64,000 nucleotides of DNA from CAVYOD01 sp963770045 (GTDB lineage: Bacteria > Acidobacteriota > Aminicenantia > Aminicenantales > CAVYOD01). Below, in pieces: positions 37,896 through 46,587 of the stretch; within the stretch, counting starts at the first letter, position 1, and each line of letters opens with the position of its first letter. Both the position numbers and the translations under genes were made by a program. Location of the stretch: contig CAVYOD010000029.1 of the NCBI GenBank assembly GCA_963770045.1, positions 124,001-188,000 on the forward strand, given 5' to 3'. The notes beneath the pieces are model-generated. The model made no database searches and had not been told where the DNA came from. It saw only the letters and a list, made by a program, of their open reading frames with translations.

Positions 37896-39092
37896 TTATG
37901 GAATCTTTCGGATAGGACGAAGAAGCCTCAGTCCTTTTTTATTTTCTTCTTTTTGACCTGCTCTTCGTCTTTCTTCTGCCTCGCCTTGAGATTTTGTTTC
38001 TCCACTTCGTGGCTTTTCTTGAGTTCGGACAGCCTTCGCTTCGTAATCCTTTTTAACCTTTTCTTTTTCGACGGGGTTGCGGACCTGCTTTTCTTGCTGC
38101 GAGACCTTACGACGGAGGTCATTGATCTCTTCAGCCTGTGATTTTTCGAGGAGCTTCTGTTCCTGGATCTGTCTTTCCCGGACTGCGGATTCTTCCTCTT
38201 TGGGCATTCTTTGCCTGAGAGGTTCCCAGATCTTGACGGGAGCCAGCTTTTCGCGAGCCTCATCCTTGTTCAGGTAGACCTGCGGCTTGGCGGCTTCATT
38301 TCTCCGGATTTTCGGTCGGTAGAGCTGGACGGCGCCGCCTTCGACCCGGGCCCGTCCCGGCCGCGTCGCATCCCTGAGTTCATACCTGGAAATGGTCCGA
38401 TGTGTGATTCTTCGGACCTCGTCAAGACCTATTCCCTCGTTGATGACTCGGTCGTTGCGCACATATATCCTGTTGTGAATCTGGGTATAGTTGATGATCG
38501 TGATGCTGCGTTCGAAGGGAAGGACATAGTCCGCGATGTCCGGCTCTGCGAAATAGCGCCCTTCGATAAAGACCCAACAATTCCCCGGTATGTCGAAAGG
38601 AAGGGAGGATATTCCCACGCCGGCTTCAAATTCAACCCCAGGAGGAAGCGGAGCCCAACCCAGATAAAGGTCGCTGGACCTCCAGCAAACCCAGGACGGT
38701 CCCCAAGTCGCGCCGGGGACCCAATACCAGCCTATGTCATCGTCCCAACCCCAGCGGCCGTAATGAAAGGGAATCCAACCCCACTCATATTCTGAATCCC
38801 AGGTCCAGCCATAATCGGTCCAGAACCAGTGGCCGTGGGTGTACGGGCGCCAACGGTAACCCATGTGCCTTGGGACCCAACAGTAGCCGTAGGGGCTGTA
38901 ATTGACCCAATCTCCATAGGGGGATAGATACTGGTAAAAGTAGGAAGTATCGACATCGGAAAAACTCTCTTGTGGGCTGCGGGAGGATGGGCCCTCGGGA
39001 CTGGAATAGCCTCCCTCTCTCGAGGGGACATACATAACACAGCTCGCACTCACCAATAAAATAAGGCAAATCAGCCACCAGTATTTTCTCAT
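37896..39092 (-). CDS. lipoprotein with DUF6600-type W/Y-rich repeats and charged C-terminal coiled coil
   Basis: N-terminus MRKYWWLICLILLVSASC is a lipoprotein signal with Cys at about 18. Residues of about 45-180 are extraordinarily rich in Trp, Tyr and Gly (YSPYGYCWVPRHMGYRWRPYTHGHWFWTD), the DUF6600 pattern. The last 120 or so residues are highly charged with heptad-like Glu/Lys/Gln (EEINDLRRKVSQQEKQV), likely a coiled coil. This suggests an envelope-anchored surface protein; no activity can be assigned. Confidence 0.83.
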   Translation of the reverse strand: MRKYWWLICLILLVSASCVMYVPSREGGYSSPEGPSSRSPQESFSDVDTSYFYQYLSPYGDWVNYSPYGYCWVPRHMGYRWRPYTHGHWFWTDYGWTWDSEYEWGWIPFHYGRWGWDDDIGWYWVPGATWGPSWVCWRSSDLYLGWAPLPPGVEFEAGVGISSLPFDIPGNCWVFIEGRYFAEPDIADYVLPFERSITIINYTQIHNRIYVRNDRVINEGIGLDEVRRITHRTISRYELRDATRPGRARVEGGAVQLYRPKIRRNEAAKPQVYLNKDEAREKLAPVKIWEPLRQRMPKEEESAVRERQIQEQKLLEKSQAEEINDLRRKVSQQEKQVRNPVEKEKVKKDYEAKAVRTQEKPRSGETKSQGEAEERRRAGQKEENKKGLRLLRPIRKIP

Positions 39093-39191
39093 CTTGAGCT
39101 CCTAGCGGGAGAGAGACGAATCGCCCCCTCCCCTAAAAAGTATACATCAATTTTCTTGATCTTGGGATGTCGGCCGAGCTCAGGTCCGGGG

Positions 39192-40403
39192 CTAAGATTT
39201 TTGGGCTCTCTTGAATACGGACTTGATCCGCTTGAAGGCCCAGTTGAGGTCCCGCTCCCTGATGATCAGCGGCGGGGCGAAGCGGATGACGTTCTCGTGG
39301 GTCTCCTTGCAGAGCAACCCTTCCTTCATTAACTCTTCGCAAAACCGCCTGGCGCCGCCGGCTTCGGGCTTGAGTTCGATGCCGATCAGAAGTCCCCGGC
39401 CCCGGATTTCTTTGATGTGCTTGCTCTTGATGGTCCTCAATTTGTCGAGGAAATATTTGCCCTGGACAACGGCGTTGTCGATCAAGTTTTCGTCAGCAAA
39501 GATCTTGAGGGCCTCTCGAGCGATGGCGCAGGCGACCGGATTCCCCCCAAACGTCGAGCCGTGCTCCCCAGCCTTGAAGACTTCGAGAATTTCGCGCGGC
39601 GCCAGGACGACCGAGATCGGATAGGCACCGCCTCCGAGCGACTTGCCCAAGATGACAACGTCCGCTCTTACGCCCTCGTGGTCGCAGGCAAAGAGCTTCC
39701 CTGTCCTGCCGAGACCGGTCTGGATCTCGTCCGCCATGAAGAGGACATTGTTCTGCTCGCACAGTTCCTTGGCCTTCTTGAGGTAGCCGTCGGGAGGAAT
39801 GAGGATGCCGGATTCAGCCTGGATGGGTTCGACCAGGAAGGCGGCCGTGTTCGGTGTGATGGCCGTCCGGAGAGACTCAATATCGCCGAAGGGAACTATC
39901 TTGAATCCCGGTGTAAACGGGCCATAATCATTGCGGTAGAGGGGCTCGGTCGAGAAGCTGATGATGGTGACCGACCGGCCGTGAAAATTGTTGGTGCAGG
40001 CGATGATTTCGGCCTGGTCCTGGGGGATCCCCTTTTTCTGGTAGCCCCATTTGCGGGCCAGTTTGATCGCCGTCTCGATGCCTTCCGTGCCCGAATTCAT
40101 CGGCAGGACCATCGTATAACCCGTCAGGTCACAGAGCTCTTTAGCGAGCAGCGGCCACTGGTCATTCCGGAAAGCCCGGGAGGTCAAGGTCAGCAGCTTG
40201 GCCTGCTTCTGGACGATCTTGACGATCCGCGGGTGGCAATGTCCATGGTTGACGGCGGAGTAGGCACTCAGGAAATCCAGGTATTTTTTGCCCTCAACAT
40301 CCCACATCCAAATGCCCTTGGCCCGGGCGACGACAACATCGAGAGGATGATAGTTGTGTGCCCCATAGAAGTCTTCGAGAAGGATCAGATCTTTGCTGTC
40401 CAT
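39192..40403 (-). CDS. rocD: ornithine--oxo-acid aminotransferase
   Basis: PLP fold-type I class III aminotransferase of 403 residues with the catalytic Lys at K254 (ILGKSLGGGAYP), the PLP-binding DE in MADEIQTGLGRTG, and the N-terminal segment AHNYHPLDVVV typical of ornithine aminotransferases. It converts ornithine and 2-oxoglutarate to glutamate semialdehyde and glutamate. AAAGGAG precedes the ATG with good spacing. Standing alone, it would feed proline or glutamate pathways from ornithine. Confidence 0.92.
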   Translation of the reverse strand: MDSKDLILLEDFYGAHNYHPLDVVVARAKGIWMWDVEGKKYLDFLSAYSAVNHGHCHPRIVKIVQKQAKLLTLTSRAFRNDQWPLLAKELCDLTGYTMVLPMNSGTEGIETAIKLARKWGYQKKGIPQDQAEIIACTNNFHGRSVTIISFSTEPLYRNDYGPFTPGFKIVPFGDIESLRTAITPNTAAFLVEPIQAESGILIPPDGYLKKAKELCEQNNVLFMADEIQTGLGRTGKLFACDHEGVRADVVILGKSLGGGAYPISVVLAPREILEVFKAGEHGSTFGGNPVACAIAREALKIFADENLIDNAVVQGKYFLDKLRTIKSKHIKEIRGRGLLIGIELKPEAGGARRFCEELMKEGLLCKETHENVIRFAPPLIIRERDLNWAFKRIKSVFKRAQKS

Positions 40404-40471
40404 GATGTTACTCCTTTTGAAAACGGGTCATCGCTTGCTTTTCAGGATTGATGAGCCGCATTCGCCTCGTC

Positions 40472-40563
<92 letters not shown>

Positions 40564-40597
40564 AGCAGTTCGCACGGCTTGTTCTTGACCGAACACT

Positions 40598-40664
40598 TAA
40601 GGTATCAAAAAAAAGGGACAAGGTCAATTTCATCCGTCCCCGTACTCGTGCCCCGTACACCCTC
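40598..40664. repeat. dispersed intergenic repeat (AAGGTATCAAAAAA / CCCCGTAC type)
   Basis: TAAGGTATCAAAAAA followed by AGGGACAAGGTCAATTT, then a block of CGTACTCGTGCCCCGTA. The first part resembles 47674-47706 and, more loosely, 62956-62990. The second resembles 50137-50162 and, reversed, 53419-53448. Nothing codes here. Confidence 0.5.
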
Positions 40665-40771
40665 TGAATTTTCTGAAATGGGCCGAATTCTAAGAGAACG
40701 CGGGCCATGGCCGTTGTCTGATCCGCCCTACCCGTGCCCCGAAATCCGCACTCGGTTCCCCGCGCAAAAGG

Positions 40772-42568
40772 TTATTTCTTCTTGGCCGTAAACGTCCCGT
40801 TCGGCTGGTGGAAGACGACCTCGGTAACAGCTCCCGACGAGTCGAGCTTGAATTCTGCGCTGTATCCCGACATGCCCTTGAGGTTGAACTCGGTTCCTTT
40901 GTAGGGGACGAGTTCATACTCGGGCTGGCCGGTGGGAGCCAAAATAAGTGTCTTCTCCCCTTTCAAGAAGACCTTGACGATGGCCCCGGATAATTCATAT
41001 TCGCCGACAAACTTCTCGAGGAAACTCTTTTCCATCATCGATTTTTCGGCAGCTCGAGTGAAAACAATATCTTTGACCGCGGGTTCAAGCTGCACCGCTA
41101 GGCTGGCGATATTTCCCTTTAAATCGGTCGTGAAGGAGATTTTCTGCTTCAGTTCCATCCCGTAAAGATCACCGTTCATCTGAAAAATGTCATAGTGATA
41201 GTGGTTCAGAGGAGCCTCCAGGGAATTGTACTTCGCCTTCAGGGCATCGCCCGCCTTGATTATGGAAAAAATGCCATAGGCGGGGTTTTCATAGTCGCCG
41301 GCATAATCGTCGAGAGGATGAGAGGGCTTTGTATTAAGCTTGCGGTCCTTGTCCTCTTCTTTTTTCTGCTTCTCCGCCTCCGCTTTTGCTTTGTTCATCT
41401 GCTCGCGGATGCGCGTGTTCCAGGGGACCTCGTTGAGGCCCAGGAGGCGATCGCAGATATTGTAAAGGACGATGCTGGGAAGAGCGGTCCCGTTCATGTT
41501 CGTCAGGATGACGACGCCGAAATTGTCGCGCGGCATCAACGAGACCATGGCGCTGAAGCCGTCGATGCCCCCGCCGTGCTCGAGCAGGAGATGTCCTCGG
41601 TAAGCTGCGATCAGCCAGCCCATACCGTAGCTCGGATACAGGACTTCATCGTACTGGATCGGCTGCTGGACGACCATCTGGGGCATGTGAATCTGGGCTA
41701 TCGAAGCCTCGGAGACGATCTGCTTGTCCCCGAATTTTCCTTTATTGAGGTTAAGAAGAACCCAATTGGCCATGTCCAAGACGTTGGAGTTGATCGACCC
41801 CGCCGGTCCGATGGAGTCGATATTCCGGAAGGGAATTTCCTCAACTTTATCTTTTATCTCCGCGTATGGGAGGGCAAAATCCGGCGTTTTTTGGGATGCG
41901 GTTACCGAAAAGTTGCTTTCTTTCATTCCCAGCGGTTCCAGGATCCTGGTGCGGGTGAAATCCTCCCAACTCATGCCCGCGGCCTGGCCGACCAGAAGGC
42001 CCGCGGTCATGAACATCAAATTCTGGTATTGCCAGACAGCACGGAATTCTTTATTCGGCTCGAGATACTGGAGGCGGTCAAAAAGCTCTTGGCGGGTGTA
42101 TGGAGATCCCAGCCAAATCACGTCGTGTCTGGGCAAACCGGAGCGGTGGCAGAGGAGGTCGCGTGGAGTCATGTGCTCGGTGGCGACGATGTCAAAGAGT
42201 TTGAAAGTGGGCAGGTAGGTCCTGACCGGCTTATCGAAATCGACTTTTCCTTCGTCCACCAGGATTCCCATGTCGGCCGCGGTGAAGGCCTTGCTGCATG
42301 AGCCGATGGCAAAGAGCGTGTGGGGAGTGACCTTGAGTCCCTGCTTGACGTTGCGGAATCCGAATCCCTGAGCATAGAGGACTTTCCCATCCTTGACGAT
42401 GGAAACGGCCATGCCCGGCACTTTCCACTCCGCCACGAGTTTGGTGAGATATTCGTCAAACCCCTTGAGGTTGACCTTTTTCTCGTCTTTGGGAGCAGAG
42501 AAAACAGGGCAGAACAAGAAAGTGATAAGGACAAGAAGAGAGACCAGCCTGACCGCGGTTTTTTTCAT
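40772..42568 (-). CDS. serine hydrolase (beta-lactamase family) with DUF3471-like C-terminal domain
   Basis: 598 residues from ATG 42568, preceded by GGGAGG; the frame also contains ATG 42583 without a better site. Signal peptide (VRLVSLLVLITFLFCPVFSA). Catalytic SxxK is SCSK in IGSCSKAFTAADMG, second motif YQN, and HGGG in place of KTG. The last 200 residues form an added DUF3471-like beta domain (LDDYAGDYENPAYGIFSIIKAGD). Probably an extracytoplasmic esterase or peptidase. Between the tRNA-Ser genes it is the only long gene. Confidence 0.87.
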   Translation of the reverse strand: MKKTAVRLVSLLVLITFLFCPVFSAPKDEKKVNLKGFDEYLTKLVAEWKVPGMAVSIVKDGKVLYAQGFGFRNVKQGLKVTPHTLFAIGSCSKAFTAADMGILVDEGKVDFDKPVRTYLPTFKLFDIVATEHMTPRDLLCHRSGLPRHDVIWLGSPYTRQELFDRLQYLEPNKEFRAVWQYQNLMFMTAGLLVGQAAGMSWEDFTRTRILEPLGMKESNFSVTASQKTPDFALPYAEIKDKVEEIPFRNIDSIGPAGSINSNVLDMANWVLLNLNKGKFGDKQIVSEASIAQIHMPQMVVQQPIQYDEVLYPSYGMGWLIAAYRGHLLLEHGGGIDGFSAMVSLMPRDNFGVVILTNMNGTALPSIVLYNICDRLLGLNEVPWNTRIREQMNKAKAEAEKQKKEEDKDRKLNTKPSHPLDDYAGDYENPAYGIFSIIKAGDALKAKYNSLEAPLNHYHYDIFQMNGDLYGMELKQKISFTTDLKGNIASLAVQLEPAVKDIVFTRAAEKSMMEKSFLEKFVGEYELSGAIVKVFLKGEKTLILAPTGQPEYELVPYKGTEFNLKGMSGYSAEFKLDSSGAVTEVVFHQPNGTFTAKKK

Positions 42569-42681
42569 GAAATTTCCTCCCATTTATGAAGTTTGATTTT
42601 AAGGCATTTCATCCCGAGAGGCAACAGGTAAGTTGAACCCGGAAGCATTTCTTTTTCTGTGATAAAGGGGCTTTGGAAAGG

Positions 42682-42752
42682 GCTTTGCTCCCCAAGCTCC
42701 GATCGGCGGCCCGAGAGCCCCGTCTTTCTCGGCTCTTCCGGGCCAAGGCTCC
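42682..42752. repeat. hairpin-forming dispersed repeat, copy 1
   Basis: About 70 bases nearly identical in sequence and length to 53149-53218. Its core at 42708-42744 folds into a 12-bp stem (GGCCCGAGAGCC with GGCTCTTCCGGGCC, two-base bulge) around a CTTTCTC-like loop. It lies downstream of the small AT-rich gene. A terminator role is possible for the minus strand but no T run follows. Confidence 0.6.
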
Positions 42753-42759
42753 AGTAATT

Positions 42760-43278
42760 TTAATCTTTTGTGTAGTGTCCTAGTTCATCAAAGGTACCGA
42801 GAGGAGCAAGTCCTTGAAAACGAACGTAGGCAGTTTTTCTTTTGCTAGTCAAATCGCCGTACTCTTTAGCCAACCCATCCAAGTCAGCATTTTTACTTTG
42901 GATTGCTCTTTTATAGGCCCTAAGATTATCTAGCTCTTTTCCTGAAAAATCTGCAATTTCAAGCATCTTACTCATAAGTGCTGCATCATTTTTGATTAAA
43001 GAAGATAGTCTTGCAGCCGCTTTTGTATTAAGTTCGATAAGAGCATGGCCGGCTTTACTTTCTAAGTCATCGGTCTTATTCAAGTCAAGATTCGACGCCA
43101 AAACAGGTGCAGAAAAATCTGAAATTTCTTTATCATATTTTTCGTAGGAAGCCAAAAACTCTGTAAGTGCTTTAATATCGTTATTATGCATACGATAAAA
43201 AAAGGAAAAGACACTCACTATCACTATGATGACAAGAACAAGCACCACCTTGTATTTTTTGATAATTTCCATATTCAT
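42760..43278 (-). CDS. small membrane-anchored protein in AT-rich cassette
   Basis: 172 residues, N-terminal membrane anchor (VVLVLVIIVIVSVFSFFYRM) and a soluble helical domain (NNDIKALTEFLASYEKYDKEISDF... LESKAGHALIELNTKAAARLSSLIKNDAALMSKMLEIADFSG) with probable coiled coil. No family recognised. Base composition is clearly AT-richer, with Lys/Asn/Asp-heavy codons, than all neighbours. An in-frame ATG at 43272 is also possible. It sits directly after an XRE-type gene remnant, between two tRNA-Ser genes, suggesting transfer from another lineage. Confidence 0.65.
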   Translation of the reverse strand: MNMEIIKKYKVVLVLVIIVIVSVFSFFYRMHNNDIKALTEFLASYEKYDKEISDFSAPVLASNLDLNKTDDLESKAGHALIELNTKAAARLSSLIKNDAALMSKMLEIADFSGKELDNLRAYKRAIQSKNADLDGLAKEYGDLTSKRKTAYVRFQGLAPLGTFDELGHYTKD

Positions 43279-43282
43279 AAAT

Positions 43283-43473
43283 TTATTTTACTAAATCTTC
43301 TATCGGAACGCCCAACGCTTTGGTGATCTTAGCGACCGTTTGCACACTTGGCCTGACGACAACATTACTCTCAATCTTGGTAAGGGCAGTGTGCTTTACG
43401 CCGGATTTTCTCACTAAATCATCTTGGGTCAAGCCGAGCTTTGCCCGCGCAGCCGGCGAGCCAACTCTTTCAT
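43283..43473 (-). CDS. XRE-family HTH regulator, short, frameshifted
   Basis: The C-terminal part AKLGLTQDDLVRKSGVKHTALTKIESNVVVRPSVQTVAKITKALGVPIEDLVK is a complete XRE helix-turn-helix. Its frame continues upstream into the tRNA-Ser gene, which cannot be protein. An ATG at 43473 in another frame gives MKELARRLR, the natural beginning. Joining it needs one base at about 43445-43450. The corrected protein is about 64 residues, a stand-alone DNA-binding protein. It ends 5 bases before the start of the membrane protein, so both form one small operon. Confidence 0.65.
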
Positions 43474-43481
43474 TTCCCAAC

Positions 43482-43573
43482 TGGCGGAGAGGGCGGGATT
43501 CGAACCCGCGATTCCGATTGCTCAGAATAACGGTTTTCGAGACCGTCGCCTTCAACCACTCGGCCACCTCTCC
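43482..43573 (-). tRNA. tRNA-Ser (anticodon CGA)
   Basis: Class II tRNA of 92 bases with encoded CCA, GGAGAGG acceptor, T-arm GCGGGTTCGAATCCCGC and anticodon loop CTCGAAA giving CGA. The 3' half, including acceptor and T-arm, is the same as in the tRNA-Ser at 40472-40563. Confidence 0.95.
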
Positions 43574-43634
43574 GCGCTCTCGAAACGTCCATCGTAAGGC
43601 GTAAACCGCAAAATGTAAAGGGTATTTTCAGGCG

Positions 43635-44114
43635 TCAGGCCGTGGCGGCTTGGGATTTTTTGTTTCGGCCTCTTTTATTTTTAAAGAAGTCCTTTAAGGC
43701 CCGGGCACAATCCTCTGCGCGCACGCCGCTCTTGATCTCAGGGCGGTGGTTCATTTTTGCCCACGGAAACCTCATGACCGATCCAACCGCGCCCGCCTTG
43801 GGGTCAAAGGCGGCGAAGACAAGCTTCTTGACACGGGCCTGGACAAGAGCTCCCAGGCACATCGGGCAAGGCTCGAGAGTGACGAATAACTCGCAATCCG
43901 GCAGGCGGTAGTTCTTCCGTTTCGAGCAAGCCCGGCGGATGGCCTGGATCTCTGCATGGGCCGTGGGGTCGGCGCGCTTAACGGAGCTGTTATGGCCCCG
44001 GCTCAAAATCTTGCCGCCGCAAACAATCACGGCTCCGACAGGGACCTCTCCTTCTAGGGCTGCCTTTTGAGCTTCGGCCAGAGCCTTGCCCATAAAGTAC
44101 TCATCAGTCTTCAT
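43635..44114 (-). CDS. tadA: tRNA adenosine(34) deaminase
   Basis: 159-residue zinc deaminase converting A34 to inosine in tRNA-Arg(ACG). The zinc and proton-shuttle motifs are H53-A-E55 and P82-C83-P-M-C86. Residues DPTAHAEIQAIRRA and GCTGAVGS-like KAGAVGS match TadA rather than cytosine deaminases. No ribosome site is obvious. The 44115-44342 gap to thrC includes a small inverted repeat at about 44117-44142 and no gene. Confidence 0.9.
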   Translation of the reverse strand: MKTDEYFMGKALAEAQKAALEGEVPVGAVIVCGGKILSRGHNSSVKRADPTAHAEIQAIRRACSKRKNYRLPDCELFVTLEPCPMCLGALVQARVKKLVFAAFDPKAGAVGSVMRFPWAKMNHRPEIKSGVRAEDCARALKDFFKNKRGRNKKSQAATA

Positions 44115-44342
44115 GCCTTAAAATCGCTCCAGGCGATGATTTTAGCGTTGTTCTCCTTAATTAGCAACCCTCCGAAAAATCGCGACGCGGGACACGTGAC
44201 ACGTAAGATGTGAACAACTTAAGACCAAAAAGCCGAGACGCATGAATAATCACTTTGAGAATGGCAAAGAATCTATCATTTTACGTTTCGCGAGATATAT
44301 TATAAGGTAATTCCTTGTTTGCCATGATATGAGGAGCTGAAA

Positions 44343-45539
44343 ATGGAAAAACTGGAATGCATATTTTGTCAAAAGCGATTTCCCCTGGATATCTTCTTTC
44401 CTTTTTGCCCGACCTGTCACACACCTTTGCTTTGCTCTTATCAAGCGGGCAGGAGAAAGCGCTTTCATTTTGACAAATCCTTGCCCCTGGAAAGATTCCG
44501 GGACTTCTTACCCCTGAATAAGATCGATCCCAAACTCAGTCTGGGCGAGGGCGATACTCCCCTCGTTCGCTTGAGTAAGATAGGCGGAAAGCTCGGCCTC
44601 CCTCCCCTCTGGGCAAAAAACGAGGCCCTCAACCCGAGCTTCAGCTTCAAAGACAGGGGGACGGCTGTCGCGATCCAGAAGGCGGTTTCCTTGGGCGTAA
44701 AGAAGATCGGCACCGTCTCGACCGGCAACATGGCAGCCTCCACGGCCGCATACGGGGCCCGAGCCGGTCTGGAGACCTTCGTGCTCCTCAAGGAGGGAAC
44801 GAGCGTCTCCAGCCTGCTCAGCGCCGGGATTTATGGACCCCGGCTGATCGCAGTGAAGGGAGATTACGGCGAGCTTTTTCGGATGAGTTTTTCGCTCGGA
44901 CGAAAAACGGGCATCTATTTCATGAATTCCATCGACCCGTTCAGGATTGAAGGGTACAAGCTGACCGGCTTCGAGGTCTTCGAACAACTCGAGAACCGGT
45001 CGCCCAGTTTTGTATTTGTGCCTTTGAGCGCCGGCGGTCATCTCCTCGGGATCATGAGGTCGTTTGATGACCTTCGGGAGGCCGGTCTGATTCACGATTA
45101 TCCGGTCATCGTGGGGGTTCAGGCCGTGGGTTGTGCTCCTCTGGCGCGGGCATTCGCGTCAGGAAAATCAAGTTATGATCGACTTTCCAGGGCCCGGACC
45201 ATCGCGCATGCCATCTCCAACCCTGCTCCCGCTGCCGGCAACCTAGTCCTCAAATGGATCCGGGAGCGGGACGGCCTGATCTTGGCTGTCTCTGATAGAG
45301 AGATGCTCGCTGCCCAAAAAATGCTGGCCCAGGAGGAGGGCATTTTCTGCCAGCCCGAGTCGGCGACATCCCTGGCCGCAGTTCTTAAGTTCCGGGACAG
45401 GCTCTCGCTCAAAAAACAGGACCGGATCGTCCTCATCATCACGGGGAGCGGTCTCAAGTCTCTGAAGCCGCTGGAATCTCAGAAGATCAGGATCCTGCAG
45501 ACGGACCTCGATAATCTGGAAGATAAAATCACAGCATAA
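44343..45539 (+). CDS. thrC: threonine synthase
   Basis: PLP fold-type II enzyme of 398 residues making threonine from O-phosphohomoserine. The PLP Lys is K103 in FSFKDRG. A short N-terminal zinc ribbon (C6, C9, C22, C25) precedes the barrel, as in the plant-type/short bacterial class. The glycine loop for PLP phosphate appears as PLSAGGHLLG. GAGGAGCTGAAA precedes the ATG. It is divergent from tadA and convergent with a threonine dehydratase-like gene. Confidence 0.88.
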   Translation: MEKLECIFCQKRFPLDIFFPFCPTCHTPLLCSYQAGRRKRFHFDKSLPLERFRDFLPLNKIDPKLSLGEGDTPLVRLSKIGGKLGLPPLWAKNEALNPSFSFKDRGTAVAIQKAVSLGVKKIGTVSTGNMAASTAAYGARAGLETFVLLKEGTSVSSLLSAGIYGPRLIAVKGDYGELFRMSFSLGRKTGIYFMNSIDPFRIEGYKLTGFEVFEQLENRSPSFVFVPLSAGGHLLGIMRSFDDLREAGLIHDYPVIVGVQAVGCAPLARAFASGKSSYDRLSRARTIAHAISNPAPAAGNLVLKWIRERDGLILAVSDREMLAAQKMLAQEEGIFCQPESATSLAAVLKFRDRLSLKKQDRIVLIITGSGLKSLKPLESQKIRILQTDLDNLEDKITA

Positions 45540-45593
45540 ACGGTAAGGAGTGAGGTAGTGAGCCGATAAGTAAAACTCTTTGCCCTCGGACAC

Positions 45594-46553
45594 CTACAAA
45601 AAAATGGTTTTGAGGCGTTCCATTGAAATATTGCTTCCGCTCAAGACGAGAGCCACCTTCTTGGCCTTGAGGCGGCTTTTGATCTTGAGGGCCGCGGCGA
45701 GCGGGGCAGCGCCCGCCTCTTCGACCAGGTTTCTGACCGTTTCCAGGTAAAGCAGTATCGCTTGGACCATCTCTTCTTCGCTGACCAGGACAAAGTCATT
45801 TAGAAAATCCCACAGGATCTCCTGGGTCAGGACGTAGCCGATCTTGGTCGCCAATCCCTCCGCCGCGGTCTCCATCTTGTCCTGAACGATCTCCTTCTTT
45901 TTCCAGCTCAGATAGGCGGCGGGGGCCATGGCCGCTTGAACGCCGACGACCTGGACCTGCGGGTTCAGCGCCTCTTTCACCAGGCAGCAGCCTGAAGCGC
46001 CGCTCCCCCCTCCCACCGGCACGATGAGAAAATCCAGGGACGGACAGTCCTCGAAGATTTCCAGGGCATAGGTCGCCACGCCGGCGATCAGATGGGGCTC
46101 GTTGGCCGGATGGATGAAGCGGATTCGTTTCTCTCCGGCCAGCTTTTCCGCATAATCCCTGGAGTCGTCGAAGATCGTCCCAAAAAAGATGATCTCCGCG
46201 CCCAGGCTCTTGATCGCCTTGACCTTGACCGGGTTGGACTTCTCGGGCATGCAAATTGTGACCGGGACGCCGAACAGCCGGCCGGCGTAGGCAATGGACA
46301 GGGCATGATTTCCGGTCGAGGCGGTGATCACTCCGCGTTCTCGCTCTTCCCGGCTCAGATGAGAGAAAAGGTTGATCCCTCCCCTAGCCTTGAAAGAGCA
46401 ATTGGGCAAATGGTTTTCGTGTTTGACATAGACCTTGGCTTCGAGAAGCTGGCTGAGCTGGGGATAATAGTAGAGGGGCGTCCTGGGGAGATGAGGCCTG
46501 ATGATGCTTCTCGCTTCCAGGACGTCCTTGAGGACCGGCCGTTCGTATTTCAT
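45594..46553 (-). CDS. threonine/serine dehydratase-like PLP enzyme
   Basis: 319 residues from ATG 46553, preceded by AAGGAGCACCT. PLP Lys K55 lies in SFKARGGINLF, and the substrate loop ASTGNHA and glycine loop VGGGSGASG are in place. The protein lacks the C-terminal ACT domain of biosynthetic IlvA, so it resembles catabolic threonine/serine dehydratases and their close relatives (threo-3-hydroxyaspartate ammonia-lyase, diaminopropionate and serine racemase-like enzymes). It would produce 2-oxobutyrate or pyruvate, which porGDAB could use. Exact substrate open. Confidence 0.8.
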   Translation of the reverse strand: MKYERPVLKDVLEARSIIRPHLPRTPLYYYPQLSQLLEAKVYVKHENHLPNCSFKARGGINLFSHLSREERERGVITASTGNHALSIAYAGRLFGVPVTICMPEKSNPVKVKAIKSLGAEIIFFGTIFDDSRDYAEKLAGEKRIRFIHPANEPHLIAGVATYALEIFEDCPSLDFLIVPVGGGSGASGCCLVKEALNPQVQVVGVQAAMAPAAYLSWKKKEIVQDKMETAAEGLATKIGYVLTQEILWDFLNDFVLVSEEEMVQAILLYLETVRNLVEEAGAAPLAAALKIKSRLKAKKVALVLSGSNISMERLKTIFL

Positions 46554-46587
46554 AGGTGCTCCTTGCTGCTCTCCTTGCAACAACGTT

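Noticed and set aside
41195..42301. 368-residue open frame on the plus strand
   Set aside because: Antisense to the serine hydrolase with clear SxxK/YxN/HGG motifs on the other strand.
43474..43567. N-terminal extension of the XRE protein into tRNA-Ser
   Set aside because: The extension translates the tRNA gene itself; a natural ATG at 43473 explains the start after one base correction.
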